A stretch of 64,000 nt of DNA from Pseudogemmobacter faecipullorum. Lineage in GTDB: Bacteria; Pseudomonadota; Alphaproteobacteria; Rhodobacterales; Rhodobacteraceae. The position numbers and the translations under genes are program-made. Numbering within the stretch: position 1 is the stretch's first letter; each line of letters opens with the position of its first letter. The notes below the pieces were generated by a model. That model saw only the letters and a program-made list of their open reading frames with translations. It was not told the origin of the DNA and ran no database searches. This document shows positions 24,865 to 33,474 of the stretch, piece by piece. Location of the stretch: the NCBI RefSeq assembly GCF_020539525.1, contig NZ_JACDXX010000009.1, positions 62,001 through 126,000 of the forward strand, given 5' to 3'.

Positions 24865-27408
24865 TTAAATCTCCGGATTCTCCTTCAATGCCAGATGGGC
24901 CGCGGCCAGACGGGCCATTGGCACCCGATAAGGGCTGCAGGAGACGTAATCGAATCCGGCGCGGCGGCAAAAAGCGATCGAATCCGGGTCGCCGCCATGC
25001 TCGCCACAGATCGACAGACGCAGATCGGCGCGGGTCTGCCGGCCGCGTTCCGCCCCCATCAGCAGCAATTCGCCCACCCCGTCAGTGTCGAGAATATGGA
25101 ACGGATCCTCGGGGAAAACGCCCTGCTGCACATAGGTATTCATGAAGCGCCCGGCATCGTCGCGCGACAGCCCATAGGTCATCTGCGTCAGGTCATTGGT
25201 GCCAAAGGACAGGAAGGCGGCATGCTGGGCGATCTCGCCGGCCCGCAGACAGGCGCGCGGCGTCTCGACCATCACCCCGAGGCGATAGTCGAAAGCGGCT
25301 TTGCTGCGGCTGCGCAGGGTCGCGGCCAGGGCATCGATGCGGGTCTTGACCAGCTCGACCTCGCGCCGGGCCGAGACCAGCGGGATCATCACCTCCGGCA
25401 CCACCGGCGTGCCGCGCGCGGCGGCGTCAATCACCGCCTCAAAGATGGCCTGGGCCTGCATATCGTAGATTTCGGGCAGCACCACGCCAAGCCGCACCCC
25501 GCGCATCCCCAGCATCGGATTCACCTCGCGCAGCGCCTCGGCCCGGCGCGTCACTTCCGAGAGCGGCTTGCCAAGCGCTTCGGCCAGCTCGCGCAGCCCC
25601 TCGCGGGTGGCGGGCAGGAATTCATGCAACGGCGGGTCAAACAGCCGGATGCAGACCGGCAGGCCCTGCATGATATCGAAAAGCTCGCTGAAATCGGCGC
25701 GCTGCATCGGCAAAAGCCGCGACAAAGCCGAGGCCCGGTCGGCCGGGGTATCGGCAAAGATCATCTCCCGCATCACGGTGAAACGGTCTTCCTCAAAGAA
25801 CATATGTTCGGTGCGGCACAGGCCGATGCCCTCGGCCTCAAACCGCCGGGCATTGGCGGCATCAGCCGGGGTATCGGCATTGGCCCGCACCCCGATATCG
25901 CGAAAATCATCGGCCCAGGCCAGCAGCTGGCGGAAACTGTCATCCAGCGCCGGGGGCAGGGTTTCGGCCTGGCCGGCCAGAGCCTCGCCGCGCGAGCCGT
26001 CGAGTGTGATCAGATCGCCTTCGCTGAAAATACGGCCATCGCGGCTGGTCAGACGTTTTTCGCGCGGATTGATCCGCATATCCGAGGCCCCGACCACCGC
26101 CGGCAGGCCCAGCCCGCGGGCGATCACTGCCGCATGGCTGGTCATGCCGCCGCGCTCGGTCAGCACGCCGACCGCCGAATGCATACCGCGGATATCCTCA
26201 GGCGCGGTTTCGCGCCGCACCAGGATGCAGGGCTCGCCCCGCGCGGCCGAGGCCTGGGCGGCTTCGGGCGAGAACATCAGCCGTCCGGTGGCCGCCCCGG
26301 GCGAGGCGGCAATGCCGCTGGCGATCACATCGCGGGGCCCGCGCGGATCGACCTGGTGGTGCAGCAGCTCCGACAGAGCGCGCGGCTCGACCCGCAGCAC
26401 CGCATCACGCGGGCTGATCACCCCATCCTCGGCCAGAGCGACGGCAATATGCAGCCCGGCCCGGACAGAGCGCGCCACTTTCACCGCATCAAGCACCGCC
26501 AGCACACCATCCTCGATGGTGAATTCGATCTGCATCTCCTCGCGCAGCCGGATCCGGCAGGAGGCGCCCATGCCGATCAGATCCTGCAGGATCGCCGGCG
26601 CGGTATCCTCGAGCGAGGGGCCGCGCTGATCACGGGTCAGATAGAGCGCCTCACGTGCGGCCAGGGCATCACGACCCTGGCTCTGGCCGAGATAGCGCCC
26701 GGTGATGCGCGCGCAGCCGGTGACGCTGTCGACGAACTGGATCACGCCCGAGCCGGAAATGCCCTGGCCGATGCCCTGGGCCATGCGCTGCACCACGAGG
26801 CCCAGACCGGCCTCTTCGGGCGCGCCTTTCGCCTGGCGCAGCAGCCGGGCCGAAGTGCCCTCCCAGGCGCGGGCCATTGAACGCAGAACTTCCGAGAGCT
26901 GGCGGGCCGGATCCTCGGGGAAGGGCTCATCGGTTTCATATTCATAGAGCCGCAGCACCTCGCGCAGCGCCTCGGGGCCGGGCGATACATCCTCAAACAT
27001 ATCCGGATCGAGCCTTGCGACATGGATCGCATAGCTCTGGACGAAGCGGGTATAGAGGGCATCGGCTGCCGCGCGGCCATGGCTCTGGCACAGCGCCGTA
27101 TGGCGGGCGGCATTCAACCCGATATTGAGGATAGTGGCCGGGCCGCCCCAGTCGGGCCCGGCCGGAGAGGGGCGGACCGAGACCAGGCTGTCAGGGCCGA
27201 AATGCGACAAAATTGCCTTTGAATCAATGCTTTGACCCGAGGCTATCAGCCGGACCGTCCGGGCGGGCAAAGCCACGGTCGCGGGAACAGGCAGATCCAT
27301 GCGGATCAGGCGCTGCAGGCATTTCGCCTTCCAGCCATGATCGGCCGTGGTGATTTTTGCCGAGGGGGTGATCTCGGAAAACTCGATAAAGGGCTCGTAT
27401 TTCTGCAC
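24865..27408 (-). CDS. PPDK-like phosphotransferase with a degenerate ATP-binding half
   Basis: The 847-residue protein has the layout of pyruvate, phosphate dikinase. The central phosphohistidine domain is intact (TERGGMTSHAAVIARG, His425), as is the C-terminal PEP/pyruvate TIM barrel (GIGLCRTEHMFF, NPMLGMRGVRLG, SFGTNDLTQMTYGLSRDD, ICGEHGGDPDSI with the catalytic Cys). The N-terminal ATP-grasp half is abnormal. The usual GGKGANLAEM opening is absent, FTRNP is replaced by FVDSV near residue 225, and the usual GEDVVAG is GRDALAA at 245-251. ATP-dependent dikinase activity is therefore doubtful. The start is GTG 27408, with GGAG about 9 bases upstream; the frame runs on to 27567 without a better start. 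It follows glyS by about 220 bases on the same strand. Confidence 0.8.
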   Translation of the reverse strand: MQKYEPFIEFSEITPSAKITTADHGWKAKCLQRLIRMDLPVPATVALPARTVRLIASGQSIDSKAILSHFGPDSLVSVRPSPAGPDWGGPATILNIGLNAARHTALCQSHGRAAADALYTRFVQSYAIHVARLDPDMFEDVSPGPEALREVLRLYEYETDEPFPEDPARQLSEVLRSMARAWEGTSARLLRQAKGAPEEAGLGLVVQRMAQGIGQGISGSGVIQFVDSVTGCARITGRYLGQSQGRDALAAREALYLTRDQRGPSLEDTAPAILQDLIGMGASCRIRLREEMQIEFTIEDGVLAVLDAVKVARSVRAGLHIAVALAEDGVISPRDAVLRVEPRALSELLHHQVDPRGPRDVIASGIAASPGAATGRLMFSPEAAQASAARGEPCILVRRETAPEDIRGMHSAVGVLTERGGMTSHAAVIARGLGLPAVVGASDMRINPREKRLTSRDGRIFSEGDLITLDGSRGEALAGQAETLPPALDDSFRQLLAWADDFRDIGVRANADTPADAANARRFEAEGIGLCRTEHMFFEEDRFTVMREMIFADTPADRASALSRLLPMQRADFSELFDIMQGLPVCIRLFDPPLHEFLPATREGLRELAEALGKPLSEVTRRAEALREVNPMLGMRGVRLGVVLPEIYDMQAQAIFEAVIDAAARGTPVVPEVMIPLVSARREVELVKTRIDALAATLRSRSKAAFDYRLGVMVETPRACLRAGEIAQHAAFLSFGTNDLTQMTYGLSRDDAGRFMNTYVQQGVFPEDPFHILDTDGVGELLLMGAERGRQTRADLRLSICGEHGGDPDSIAFCRRAGFDYVSCSPYRVPMARLAAAHLALKENPEI

Positions 27409-27564
27409 TGCAGCAACTCCTCGCGGCAGTTGCAGAATAGACAGATTGCCGCATGAGGCAAGCGTCACGCTCTGTGGCCCGAGGGGGGGGCTGCGGCCGA
27501 GAGCGGCTGCCCGGGGCGCGGCGGCGCGCTGTGGCAGGCCGGGCCGGGGGGCTGCCTGCCCCAG

Positions 27565-27596
27565 CACCCCCGGGGGATATTTTCAGACAGATGAAG
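27565..27596 (+). repeat. Intergenic motif GGGGGATATTTTCAGACAGATGAAG, copy 2
   Basis: This copy lies between the PPDK-like gene and glyS. It closely resembles the minus-strand copy at 6398-6430: a CCCCC/GGGGG step, GATATTT, CAG, ACAGATGAA. Confidence 0.5.
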
Positions 27597-27631
27597 CCGA
27601 GCAGAAAAAGGGGGCCGCAGCCCCCTGATCC

Positions 27632-29695
27632 TCAGCCTTCGATTCTGGTCAGATCGGCAGTGCCGGCGCAGATCGCCCGGATCCGGTGCAACAGGTTCAG
27701 ACGGTTGCGGCGGATGATCGGATTGTCGCTGTTGATCTGCACGGCGGTGAAGAAAGCGTCAATCGGCGCGCGCAAAGCCGCCATGGCCTGCATCGCACGG
27801 GCGAAATCCTCGGCCGCCATGGCCGGGGTGATCTTTGCCTCAGCCGCGTCAAGCGCGGCGAAGAGCGCGCGCTCTTCCTCGCTTTCGGCCAGCTTTTCAT
27901 CGGGGCCGAAGGAATATTCGACGCCGTCTTTCGCCTCGGCCTGGGTCAGGATGTTATTGGCGCGCTTATAGCCCTGCAGCAGGTTCGCCCCGTCCTCGGT
28001 CTTCAGCAGATCCGAGAGCGCCGTGGCGCGTTTGACCAGCAAAGCCAGATCGTCATTGCCAGGCATCGCGAGGCAGGCGTCGATCACATCATGGCGGATG
28101 CCCTGATCCTTGAGGAAGACCTTGAGACGGTCATGGAAGAAGGAGAGGAGATCGGCACCATTCGCAGCCGGATAGCCTTTGGCGATCAGCGAGAGCAGCG
28201 GCGCTTTCAGCCCGTTGCTCAGGATCAGCCGGATCACACCCAGCGCGGCGCGGCGCAAAGCGAAGGGGTCTTTCGATCCGGTCGGCTTTTCGTCAATCGC
28301 CCAGAAGCCGGTCAGCGTGTCGAGCTTATCAGCCAGCGCCACGGCGACCGAAACCGGCTCAACCGGCACCGCGTCCGAGGGGCCGAGCGGCGCATAATGG
28401 TCGCGCGCGGCATTGGCCACCGCCTCGGGCTCACCCGATTGCAGGGCGTAATAGCGGCCCATCACGCCCTGGAGCTCGGGGAATTCCCCGACCATTGCCG
28501 AGCGCAGATCAAGCTTGGCCAGCTTTGCAGCATGTTCAGCCTGATCCGCATCCGCCCCGGTCAGCGGCGCGATTTCGCGCGCCAGCGCCGCGATCCGGGC
28601 GATCCGGTCGGCCTGGCTGCCCAGTTTCGACTGGAAGGTCACGGCTTTCAGCCCCTCGACCCATTCGCCCATGCCGGCTTTGGCGATGCGCAGATCGTTT
28701 TCCCAGAAGAAGCGCGCATCCGAGAGCCGCGCGGTCAGCACTTTGAGATTGCCGGCAAGGATGGTCGCGCCATCATCGCGGGTCTCGATATTGGCGACGG
28801 TGACAAAGCCCTCGATCCGGCCCGATTTCGCGTCGCGGGCCGAGAAGAACTTCTGATGCTCTTTCATCGAGGTCTGCAGCACTTCGGCGGGCAGGGCGAG
28901 GAAGGCCTCGGGGATGCGGCCCATAAGCGGCACCGGCCATTCGACAAGGCCTGCGATCTCAGCCAGCAGGCCCTTATCCTCAACCAGTTCGAGGCCTGCC
29001 GCAAAGGCGAGGTTTTCCGCGCCCTGCAGGATCGCGGCCTCACGCTCGCTCTGATCCAGCATGACTTTGGCGCGGCGCAGTTTCACCGCGTAATCCTCAA
29101 ACGAGGTTACGGCAAAGCGGCCCATCCCGCGGCCCATGAAACGGTGGCCCTCGGTGGTATCGCCCGAGCTGATGCCCTCGACGCTGAGCGGCACCACGCG
29201 GGCCCCGGCCTCATCATGCAAAATGCACAGGATCGAATGCAGCGGCCGGACCCAGCGCAGCGCGCCCGCGCCCCAGCGCATCGATTTCGGCCAGGGGAAG
29301 TTGCGGATCGCCGCTTCCAGCACCTCGCCGATGATCGCATCGGCCGGACGGCCGGGCTTTTCAACCACGGCGAAATAGACCTCGGCCTTTTTATCGGCGC
29401 GCTTTTCCAGCTGCTCCAGCGTCAGCCCGGTCGAGCGCAAAAAGCCCTCGATGGCCTGGGCGGGGGCATCGGTGCGCGGGCCTTTGCGCTCTTCGCGCAC
29501 GGGTTTGCTTTCCGCCGTCAGCCCCTCAATCGCCAGCACAAGGCGGCGCGGCGTCGAGAAAGTGCCAGCCCCGGCATAGGTGAGGCCCGCCTCAACCAGA
29601 CCATCGGTGACCATTTTTTTCAGCGCGTCGCGGGCCATGCCCTGCATACGGGCCGGGATTTCTTCAGAGAAGAGTTCGATCAGAAGGTCGGGCAT
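27632..29695 (-). CDS. glyS: Glycyl-tRNA synthetase beta subunit
   Basis: GlyS forms an alpha2beta2 glycyl-tRNA synthetase with GlyQ and supplies tRNA recognition and proofreading regions. The 687-residue protein opens [18 protein letters not shown] and includes FSTPRRLVLAIEGL, EHQKFFSARD, the HD-like stretch and a C-terminal anticodon-binding domain. The start at 29695 shares one base with the stop of the preceding gene (TGATG), so a longer frame from 29722 is not used. It is the third gene of the glyQ - small protein - glyS operon. Confidence 0.96.
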   Translation of the reverse strand: MPDLLIELFSEEIPARMQGMARDALKKMVTDGLVEAGLTYAGAGTFSTPRRLVLAIEGLTAESKPVREERKGPRTDAPAQAIEGFLRSTGLTLEQLEKRADKKAEVYFAVVEKPGRPADAIIGEVLEAAIRNFPWPKSMRWGAGALRWVRPLHSILCILHDEAGARVVPLSVEGISSGDTTEGHRFMGRGMGRFAVTSFEDYAVKLRRAKVMLDQSEREAAILQGAENLAFAAGLELVEDKGLLAEIAGLVEWPVPLMGRIPEAFLALPAEVLQTSMKEHQKFFSARDAKSGRIEGFVTVANIETRDDGATILAGNLKVLTARLSDARFFWENDLRIAKAGMGEWVEGLKAVTFQSKLGSQADRIARIAALAREIAPLTGADADQAEHAAKLAKLDLRSAMVGEFPELQGVMGRYYALQSGEPEAVANAARDHYAPLGPSDAVPVEPVSVAVALADKLDTLTGFWAIDEKPTGSKDPFALRRAALGVIRLILSNGLKAPLLSLIAKGYPAANGADLLSFFHDRLKVFLKDQGIRHDVIDACLAMPGNDDLALLVKRATALSDLLKTEDGANLLQGYKRANNILTQAEAKDGVEYSFGPDEKLAESEEERALFAALDAAEAKITPAMAAEDFARAMQAMAALRAPIDAFFTAVQINSDNPIIRRNRLNLLHRIRAICAGTADLTRIEG

Positions 29696-30225
29696 CACTG
29701 GTCCTCGGAAACGGGCGGGCAACCGGCGGGCAGGTCGCGCTGATTAAACTGCGCATCGCCACAGGCATTGATCTGGTGCCAGGCAAAGGCCCGGCCATCG
29801 GGGAAGACGGCGACCACACGGTCAACGCCGGGGTGGATCTCGGCCTGGGAGAGGAAGGCCAGCGCCTCGCCTTTTTCCAGTGCGCCGTCGATCTCGCCGG
29901 CATTATAGCAGTCGAACCAGCCAGGGCCGTTCAGCGGCACCGGATCGGTATAGGGCTTATAGCTTTCGCTCAGCATCGACAGCGACAAAGGCGTGGTGAA
30001 GCAGGCGCGGAAGCGAATGGGTGAGCTGTCAGCATCAATGCCGGTGACATCATTGGCCACGATTGCCTCGGGCTGGTCTGAGGCGATCGGGGTGAGCAGG
30101 ATCTCCTGGCCCGGGGGGAAGGCCACCGGCGCATAGAAAGCATAGACCTGCAGCCAGTACATCAGCGCGCCTGCGGCAACACCGGTCACGAGAATAGCTC
30201 CTGCAGCGATTTTACCGGCATTCAC
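29695..30225 (-). CDS. DUF6446-like membrane-anchored protein between glyQ and glyS
   Basis: The 176-residue protein has one N-terminal transmembrane helix ([20 protein letters not shown]) and a periplasmic domain with conserved cysteines: [51 protein letters not shown] protein of this kind lies between glyQ and glyS in many Rhodobacterales and is catalogued, from memory, as DUF6446. Its ATG overlaps the glyQ stop by ATGA and its stop overlaps the glyS start by one base, so all three are translationally coupled. Its function is unknown, and why a periplasmic protein is tied to a tRNA synthetase is unexplained. Confidence 0.8.
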   Translation of the reverse strand: MNAGKIAAGAILVTGVAAGALMYWLQVYAFYAPVAFPPGQEILLTPIASDQPEAIVANDVTGIDADSSPIRFRACFTTPLSLSMLSESYKPYTDPVPLNGPGWFDCYNAGEIDGALEKGEALAFLSQAEIHPGVDRVVAVFPDGRAFAWHQINACGDAQFNQRDLPAGCPPVSEDQ

Positions 30226-31169
30226 GCTTTGGCCTCCGCTTCGGGCGCATCACGGCCCGCTTCGGTCAGGCGGAAGGCATCGGCGCATTTCTTTGCCAGA
30301 GCGCGCACCCGGCCAATATAGGCCTGGCGCTCGGTGACCGAGATAACGCCGCGCGCATCGAGCAGGTTGAACAGATGCGAGGCCTTGATGGTCTGATCAT
30401 AGGCGGGATGCGCCATGATGATGGTCTTGCCGGTCTTCGGATCCTCAGCCGGGAAATCCAGCAGATGCTGGCATTCGCGCTCGGCATCCTCAAAGTGGCG
30501 CAGCAGCATCTCGGTGGTGGCGCCGTCGAAATTATGGCGGCTGTATTCTTCCTCGGTCTGACGGAACACATCGCCATAGCTCAGCGGGATCGGCGCATTG
30601 GGGGCGTTGAAGGGCATGTCCATGACATGGGCCACATTCATCACATACATTGCGAGGCGTTCCAGACCATAGGTCAGCTCGCCCGAGACCGGCTTGCAGT
30701 CATGGCCGCCGACCTGCTGGAAATAGGTGAACTGGCTGACTTCCATCCCGTCGCACCAGACTTCCCAGCCCAGGCCCCAGGCGCCGAGCGTCGGGCTTTC
30801 CCAGTCATCCTCGACGAATCGGATATCATGCAGCGACAGATCAATGCCGATCGCCTCGAGCGAGCCCAGATAAAGGGCCTGCAGATCGGGGGGCGAGGGT
30901 TTGATGATGACCTGATACTGATAGTAATGCTGCAGCCGGTTCGGGTTTTCACCATAGCGGCCATCGGTCGGACGGCGCGAGGGCTGCACATAGGCCGCCG
31001 CCCAGGGCTTTGAGCCGAGCGAGCGCAAAGTTGTGGCCGGGTGGAAGGTGCCTGCGCCCACTTCCATATCATAGGGCTGCAGAATGGCGCAGCCTTTATC
31101 GGCCCAGTAATTCTGCAGCCGCAGGATGATCTCCTGGAAGCTTTTGGGAACCGTCATTTCCTGAGGCAT
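30222..31169 (-). CDS. glyQ: Glycyl-tRNA synthetase alpha subunit
   Basis: GlyQ is the class II catalytic subunit that activates glycine. The 315-residue protein shows [36 protein letters not shown], the motif 2 region [19 protein letters not shown] and [17 protein letters not shown]. Start 31169 has GGAAGGGC upstream; MTVPKSF four codons later is an alternative. The frame open further upstream (to 31244) lacks similarity. It heads the glyQ-DUF6446-glyS operon, divergent from the exported pseudo-trypsin gene across a 406-base spacer. Confidence 0.96.
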   Translation of the reverse strand: MPQEMTVPKSFQEIILRLQNYWADKGCAILQPYDMEVGAGTFHPATTLRSLGSKPWAAAYVQPSRRPTDGRYGENPNRLQHYYQYQVIIKPSPPDLQALYLGSLEAIGIDLSLHDIRFVEDDWESPTLGAWGLGWEVWCDGMEVSQFTYFQQVGGHDCKPVSGELTYGLERLAMYVMNVAHVMDMPFNAPNAPIPLSYGDVFRQTEEEYSRHNFDGATTEMLLRHFEDAERECQHLLDFPAEDPKTGKTIIMAHPAYDQTIKASHLFNLLDARGVISVTERQAYIGRVRALAKKCADAFRLTEAGRDAPEAEAKA

Positions 31170-31575
31170 GAGATTGCCCTTCCTTCGCCTGCATCGCCGG
31201 GACCGGCCCCGCAGATCCACCGCGCCCCCGCACGCGCTGCGCATGACGGGCGGGCCGGGAGCCGGGGCCCGGATTGGAGCTTTCCCTATCTACTGGGACA
31301 GGCCGGGTCAATTGCCTCAGGCGTGTAAGGCGGTCGCAGGAGCGCTCTCTGGCGGTATTGCTGTTTCGCGGCCCGGCGCAGGCCTGCGACGGGCGGAATT
31401 TTGCAGCAAAGCCTGGCAAAACCCGGCCCGGGGCTGCAGGCCGGCTCTTGTTCTTGGCCGGACGCCCGCTAATGTCGGCGCGCAAGTGACGGCCCTGGCA
31501 GGGGGTGCCTGCAGTCGGACCCGGCCCGGAACAGAGCCCGGAACAGAGCCCGGAACAGAGGATGTGACCGCCCGT
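31170..31575. other. Divergent spacer between glyQ and the exported pseudo-trypsin gene
   Basis: About 400 bases hold no supported gene. The plus-strand reading frame of the downstream gene stays open through it, but the composition is not protein-like and the signal peptide marks the true start later. It ends in three tandem 12-base repeats. Confidence 0.4.
31525..31560. repeat. Three tandem 12-base repeats CCCGGAACAGAG
   Basis: Three perfect adjacent copies (31525-31536, 31537-31548, 31549-31560) end 15 bases before the start codon of the pseudo-trypsin gene, so a change in copy number would change the leader of that mRNA. Confidence 0.85.
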
Positions 31576-33396
31576 ATGACTGCCATGCGTCTTTATGTTT
31601 TCTTCGCTGCGGTAACGCTGTTCATTCTGCAGGGCCCGGCTGGTTTCGCCCAGGAGCGGCGCTGGATCCAGGTTGAGGCCCGCCCCAATATTGAGCTGGC
31701 GCGCGAGCGCGCCTTTGCCTTTTCGACCACCTTCACCGAGACATGGGGCTATGGCCTGCCTTCGGGCTGGTTTGCCATCGTGCTTGGCCCCTATTCCGGC
31801 GAGGAGGCCAGCCAGCGGATCGGCGATCTGAAGCTGCGCGGAGTGATCCCGGCGGACAGCTATCTGACCGATGGAAGCGAATTCCGCGATCAGTTCTGGC
31901 CCGAAGGTGGCGCGGCAGCCGGAATGCCCGGTCTGGCTTTGCCGGCTGAGGTCGAGGTCTCGGAGCTGCCCGGCAGTGATACGGGGGCGGATGAGGGCGC
32001 TGATCCGGAGGCCGAAGCCGCGCTCAGCCCGGCCGAAGCCGCCGCATCTGAGCCAGTGGTGGAACGTGACAACGAGAGCCCGGCCGAAGCCCGCGCCTCG
32101 GAAGCACTGATGAGCGAGGAGGAGCGCAAAGCGCTTCAGGCGGCGCTGCAATGGTTCGGGTTCTATGAGGGCGGGCTCGACGGTGCCTATGGCCCGGGCA
32201 CGCGTAAGGCAATGGCGGCCTGGCAGCAGGCTTTTGCGCAGGAAGCGACCGGGGTTCTGACCTCGCGCCAGCGCGCCACGCTGATGGTCAGCCATCAGGC
32301 GGAAGTGGCCGAATATGGCTTTGCCCTGGTCGAAGAGCAGGAAAGCGGCATTGATGTCACCCTGCCTTTGTCCTTGGTGGAATTTGACCGCTACGAGCCG
32401 CCCTTCGTGCATTTTCGGGAAAAGAACGGCTCGGGCCTGTCGCTGGTGCTGATTTCGCAGCCAGGCGATCAGGGCAGCCTGAGCGGGCTTTACGATATTC
32501 TCAGCCAGCTTGAGGCCATGCCCGAAGGGATGGAGCGCCAGCTGAGCGAGACCGCCTTCAGCCTGCGCGGCCAGGATGCGAGCCGGGTCGCACGCGCTGC
32601 GGCAAAGCTTGATCAGGGGCTGATCAAGGGCTGGATGCTGCTGTCAGATCCTGCCAATGCCCTGCGCGACAGCCGGGCGATTGAGGTGATGGAGGCAAGC
32701 TTCCGCGCCGTGGGCGATACGGCGCTTGATCCCGGTCTTGTGCCGCTCGATGAGGCGGCGCGGCGTGGCCTCGTGGCCGGGCTCGAGGTGCAAAAGCCAA
32801 AGCTCAGCCGTTCGGGCTTTTATGTCAGTGCCGATGGCCAGGTGCTGACCGAGGCCGGGCTCCTGGCCTCCTGCGGGCGGATCACGCTCGACCACAGCAC
32901 CGGGGCTGAGCTGGTGCTGAGCGATGCCAGCACAGGTCTGGCGCTGCTGAAGCCGAAAAAGCCGCTGGCCCCCCAGGCTTTCGCCGGCTTTGCCGCCGGA
33001 GAGACCCGGCCCGGCGCGCCGGTGGCGGTTTCGGGCTACCCCTGGGAAGGCCGTCTCAGCGCTCCGGTGCTGAGCCATGGCAGTTTTGAGGAGCCGGGCG
33101 GGCTGAATGGCGAGACCGGGGTGATCCGCATCGCCGCCGGGCTGCGCAGCGGCAATGCCGGTGGCCCGGTGCTCGATACGGCCGGGGCGGTGATCGGCAT
33201 GGTGCTGCCGCCGGCGCAAAGCGGCCCCGCGCTGCCCGGGGATGTGGCCTTTGCCGCGGACAGCAAAGTGATTGCGGACTTTTTGTCCCGGGCCGGGCTG
33301 AAGCCGGCTGAGACCCTGTCTTCGGCGGCGCTGCCGCCCGAGACCCTGACCCGTCAGGCCAGTGCGATGACGGTTCTGGTCTCTTGCTGGCCCTGA
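31576..33396 (+). CDS. Exported trypsin-fold pseudoprotease with SPOR-like and peptidoglycan-binding domains
   Basis: The 606-residue protein has a signal peptide (MRLYVFFAAVTLFILQGPAG), a SPOR-like segment at about 25-110 (WIQVEARPNIELARERA, WFAIVLGPYSGEEA) and an acidic linker. A peptidoglycan-binding domain 1 follows at about 180-240 (LQAALQWFGFYEGGLDGAYG, GTRKAMAAWQQ), and the C-terminal third has a chymotrypsin-like fold. All three catalytic positions are lost: the His motif reads VLTEAGLLASC (Gly at 428), the Asp position reads STGLALLK (Gly454), and the Ser motif reads GNAGGPV (Ala528). A binding or scaffolding role at the cell wall is more likely than proteolysis. ATG 31576 and 31585 are both possible starts. 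Confidence 0.85.
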   Translation: MTAMRLYVFFAAVTLFILQGPAGFAQERRWIQVEARPNIELARERAFAFSTTFTETWGYGLPSGWFAIVLGPYSGEEASQRIGDLKLRGVIPADSYLTDGSEFRDQFWPEGGAAAGMPGLALPAEVEVSELPGSDTGADEGADPEAEAALSPAEAAASEPVVERDNESPAEARASEALMSEEERKALQAALQWFGFYEGGLDGAYGPGTRKAMAAWQQAFAQEATGVLTSRQRATLMVSHQAEVAEYGFALVEEQESGIDVTLPLSLVEFDRYEPPFVHFREKNGSGLSLVLISQPGDQGSLSGLYDILSQLEAMPEGMERQLSETAFSLRGQDASRVARAAAKLDQGLIKGWMLLSDPANALRDSRAIEVMEASFRAVGDTALDPGLVPLDEAARRGLVAGLEVQKPKLSRSGFYVSADGQVLTEAGLLASCGRITLDHSTGAELVLSDASTGLALLKPKKPLAPQAFAGFAAGETRPGAPVAVSGYPWEGRLSAPVLSHGSFEEPGGLNGETGVIRIAAGLRSGNAGGPVLDTAGAVIGMVLPPAQSGPALPGDVAFAADSKVIADFLSRAGLKPAETLSSAALPPETLTRQASAMTVLVSCWP

Positions 33397-33442
33397 GGGG
33401 CCAGGCCCGGTCTGGGTTAGGCCGAAAAGTCAAAGAATGGGG

Positions 33443-33470
33443 AAGGGGGCGCCGCCCGGGCGCCCTTTTT
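33443..33470. terminator. Bidirectional terminator between the pseudo-trypsin gene and trkH
   Basis: The stem GGGCGCC / GGCGCCC has a five-base loop and a following T5 on the plus strand. It lies between convergent genes. Confidence 0.8.
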
Positions 33471-33474
33471 CATT

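Noticed and set aside
24859-26880. 673-codon plus-strand frame opposite the PPDK-like gene
   Set aside because: Antisense shadow of a well-supported gene; composition is dominated by His, Gln, Arg and Gly.
27686-29743. 685-codon plus-strand frame opposite glyS
   Set aside because: Antisense shadow; glyS motifs are unmistakable on the other strand.
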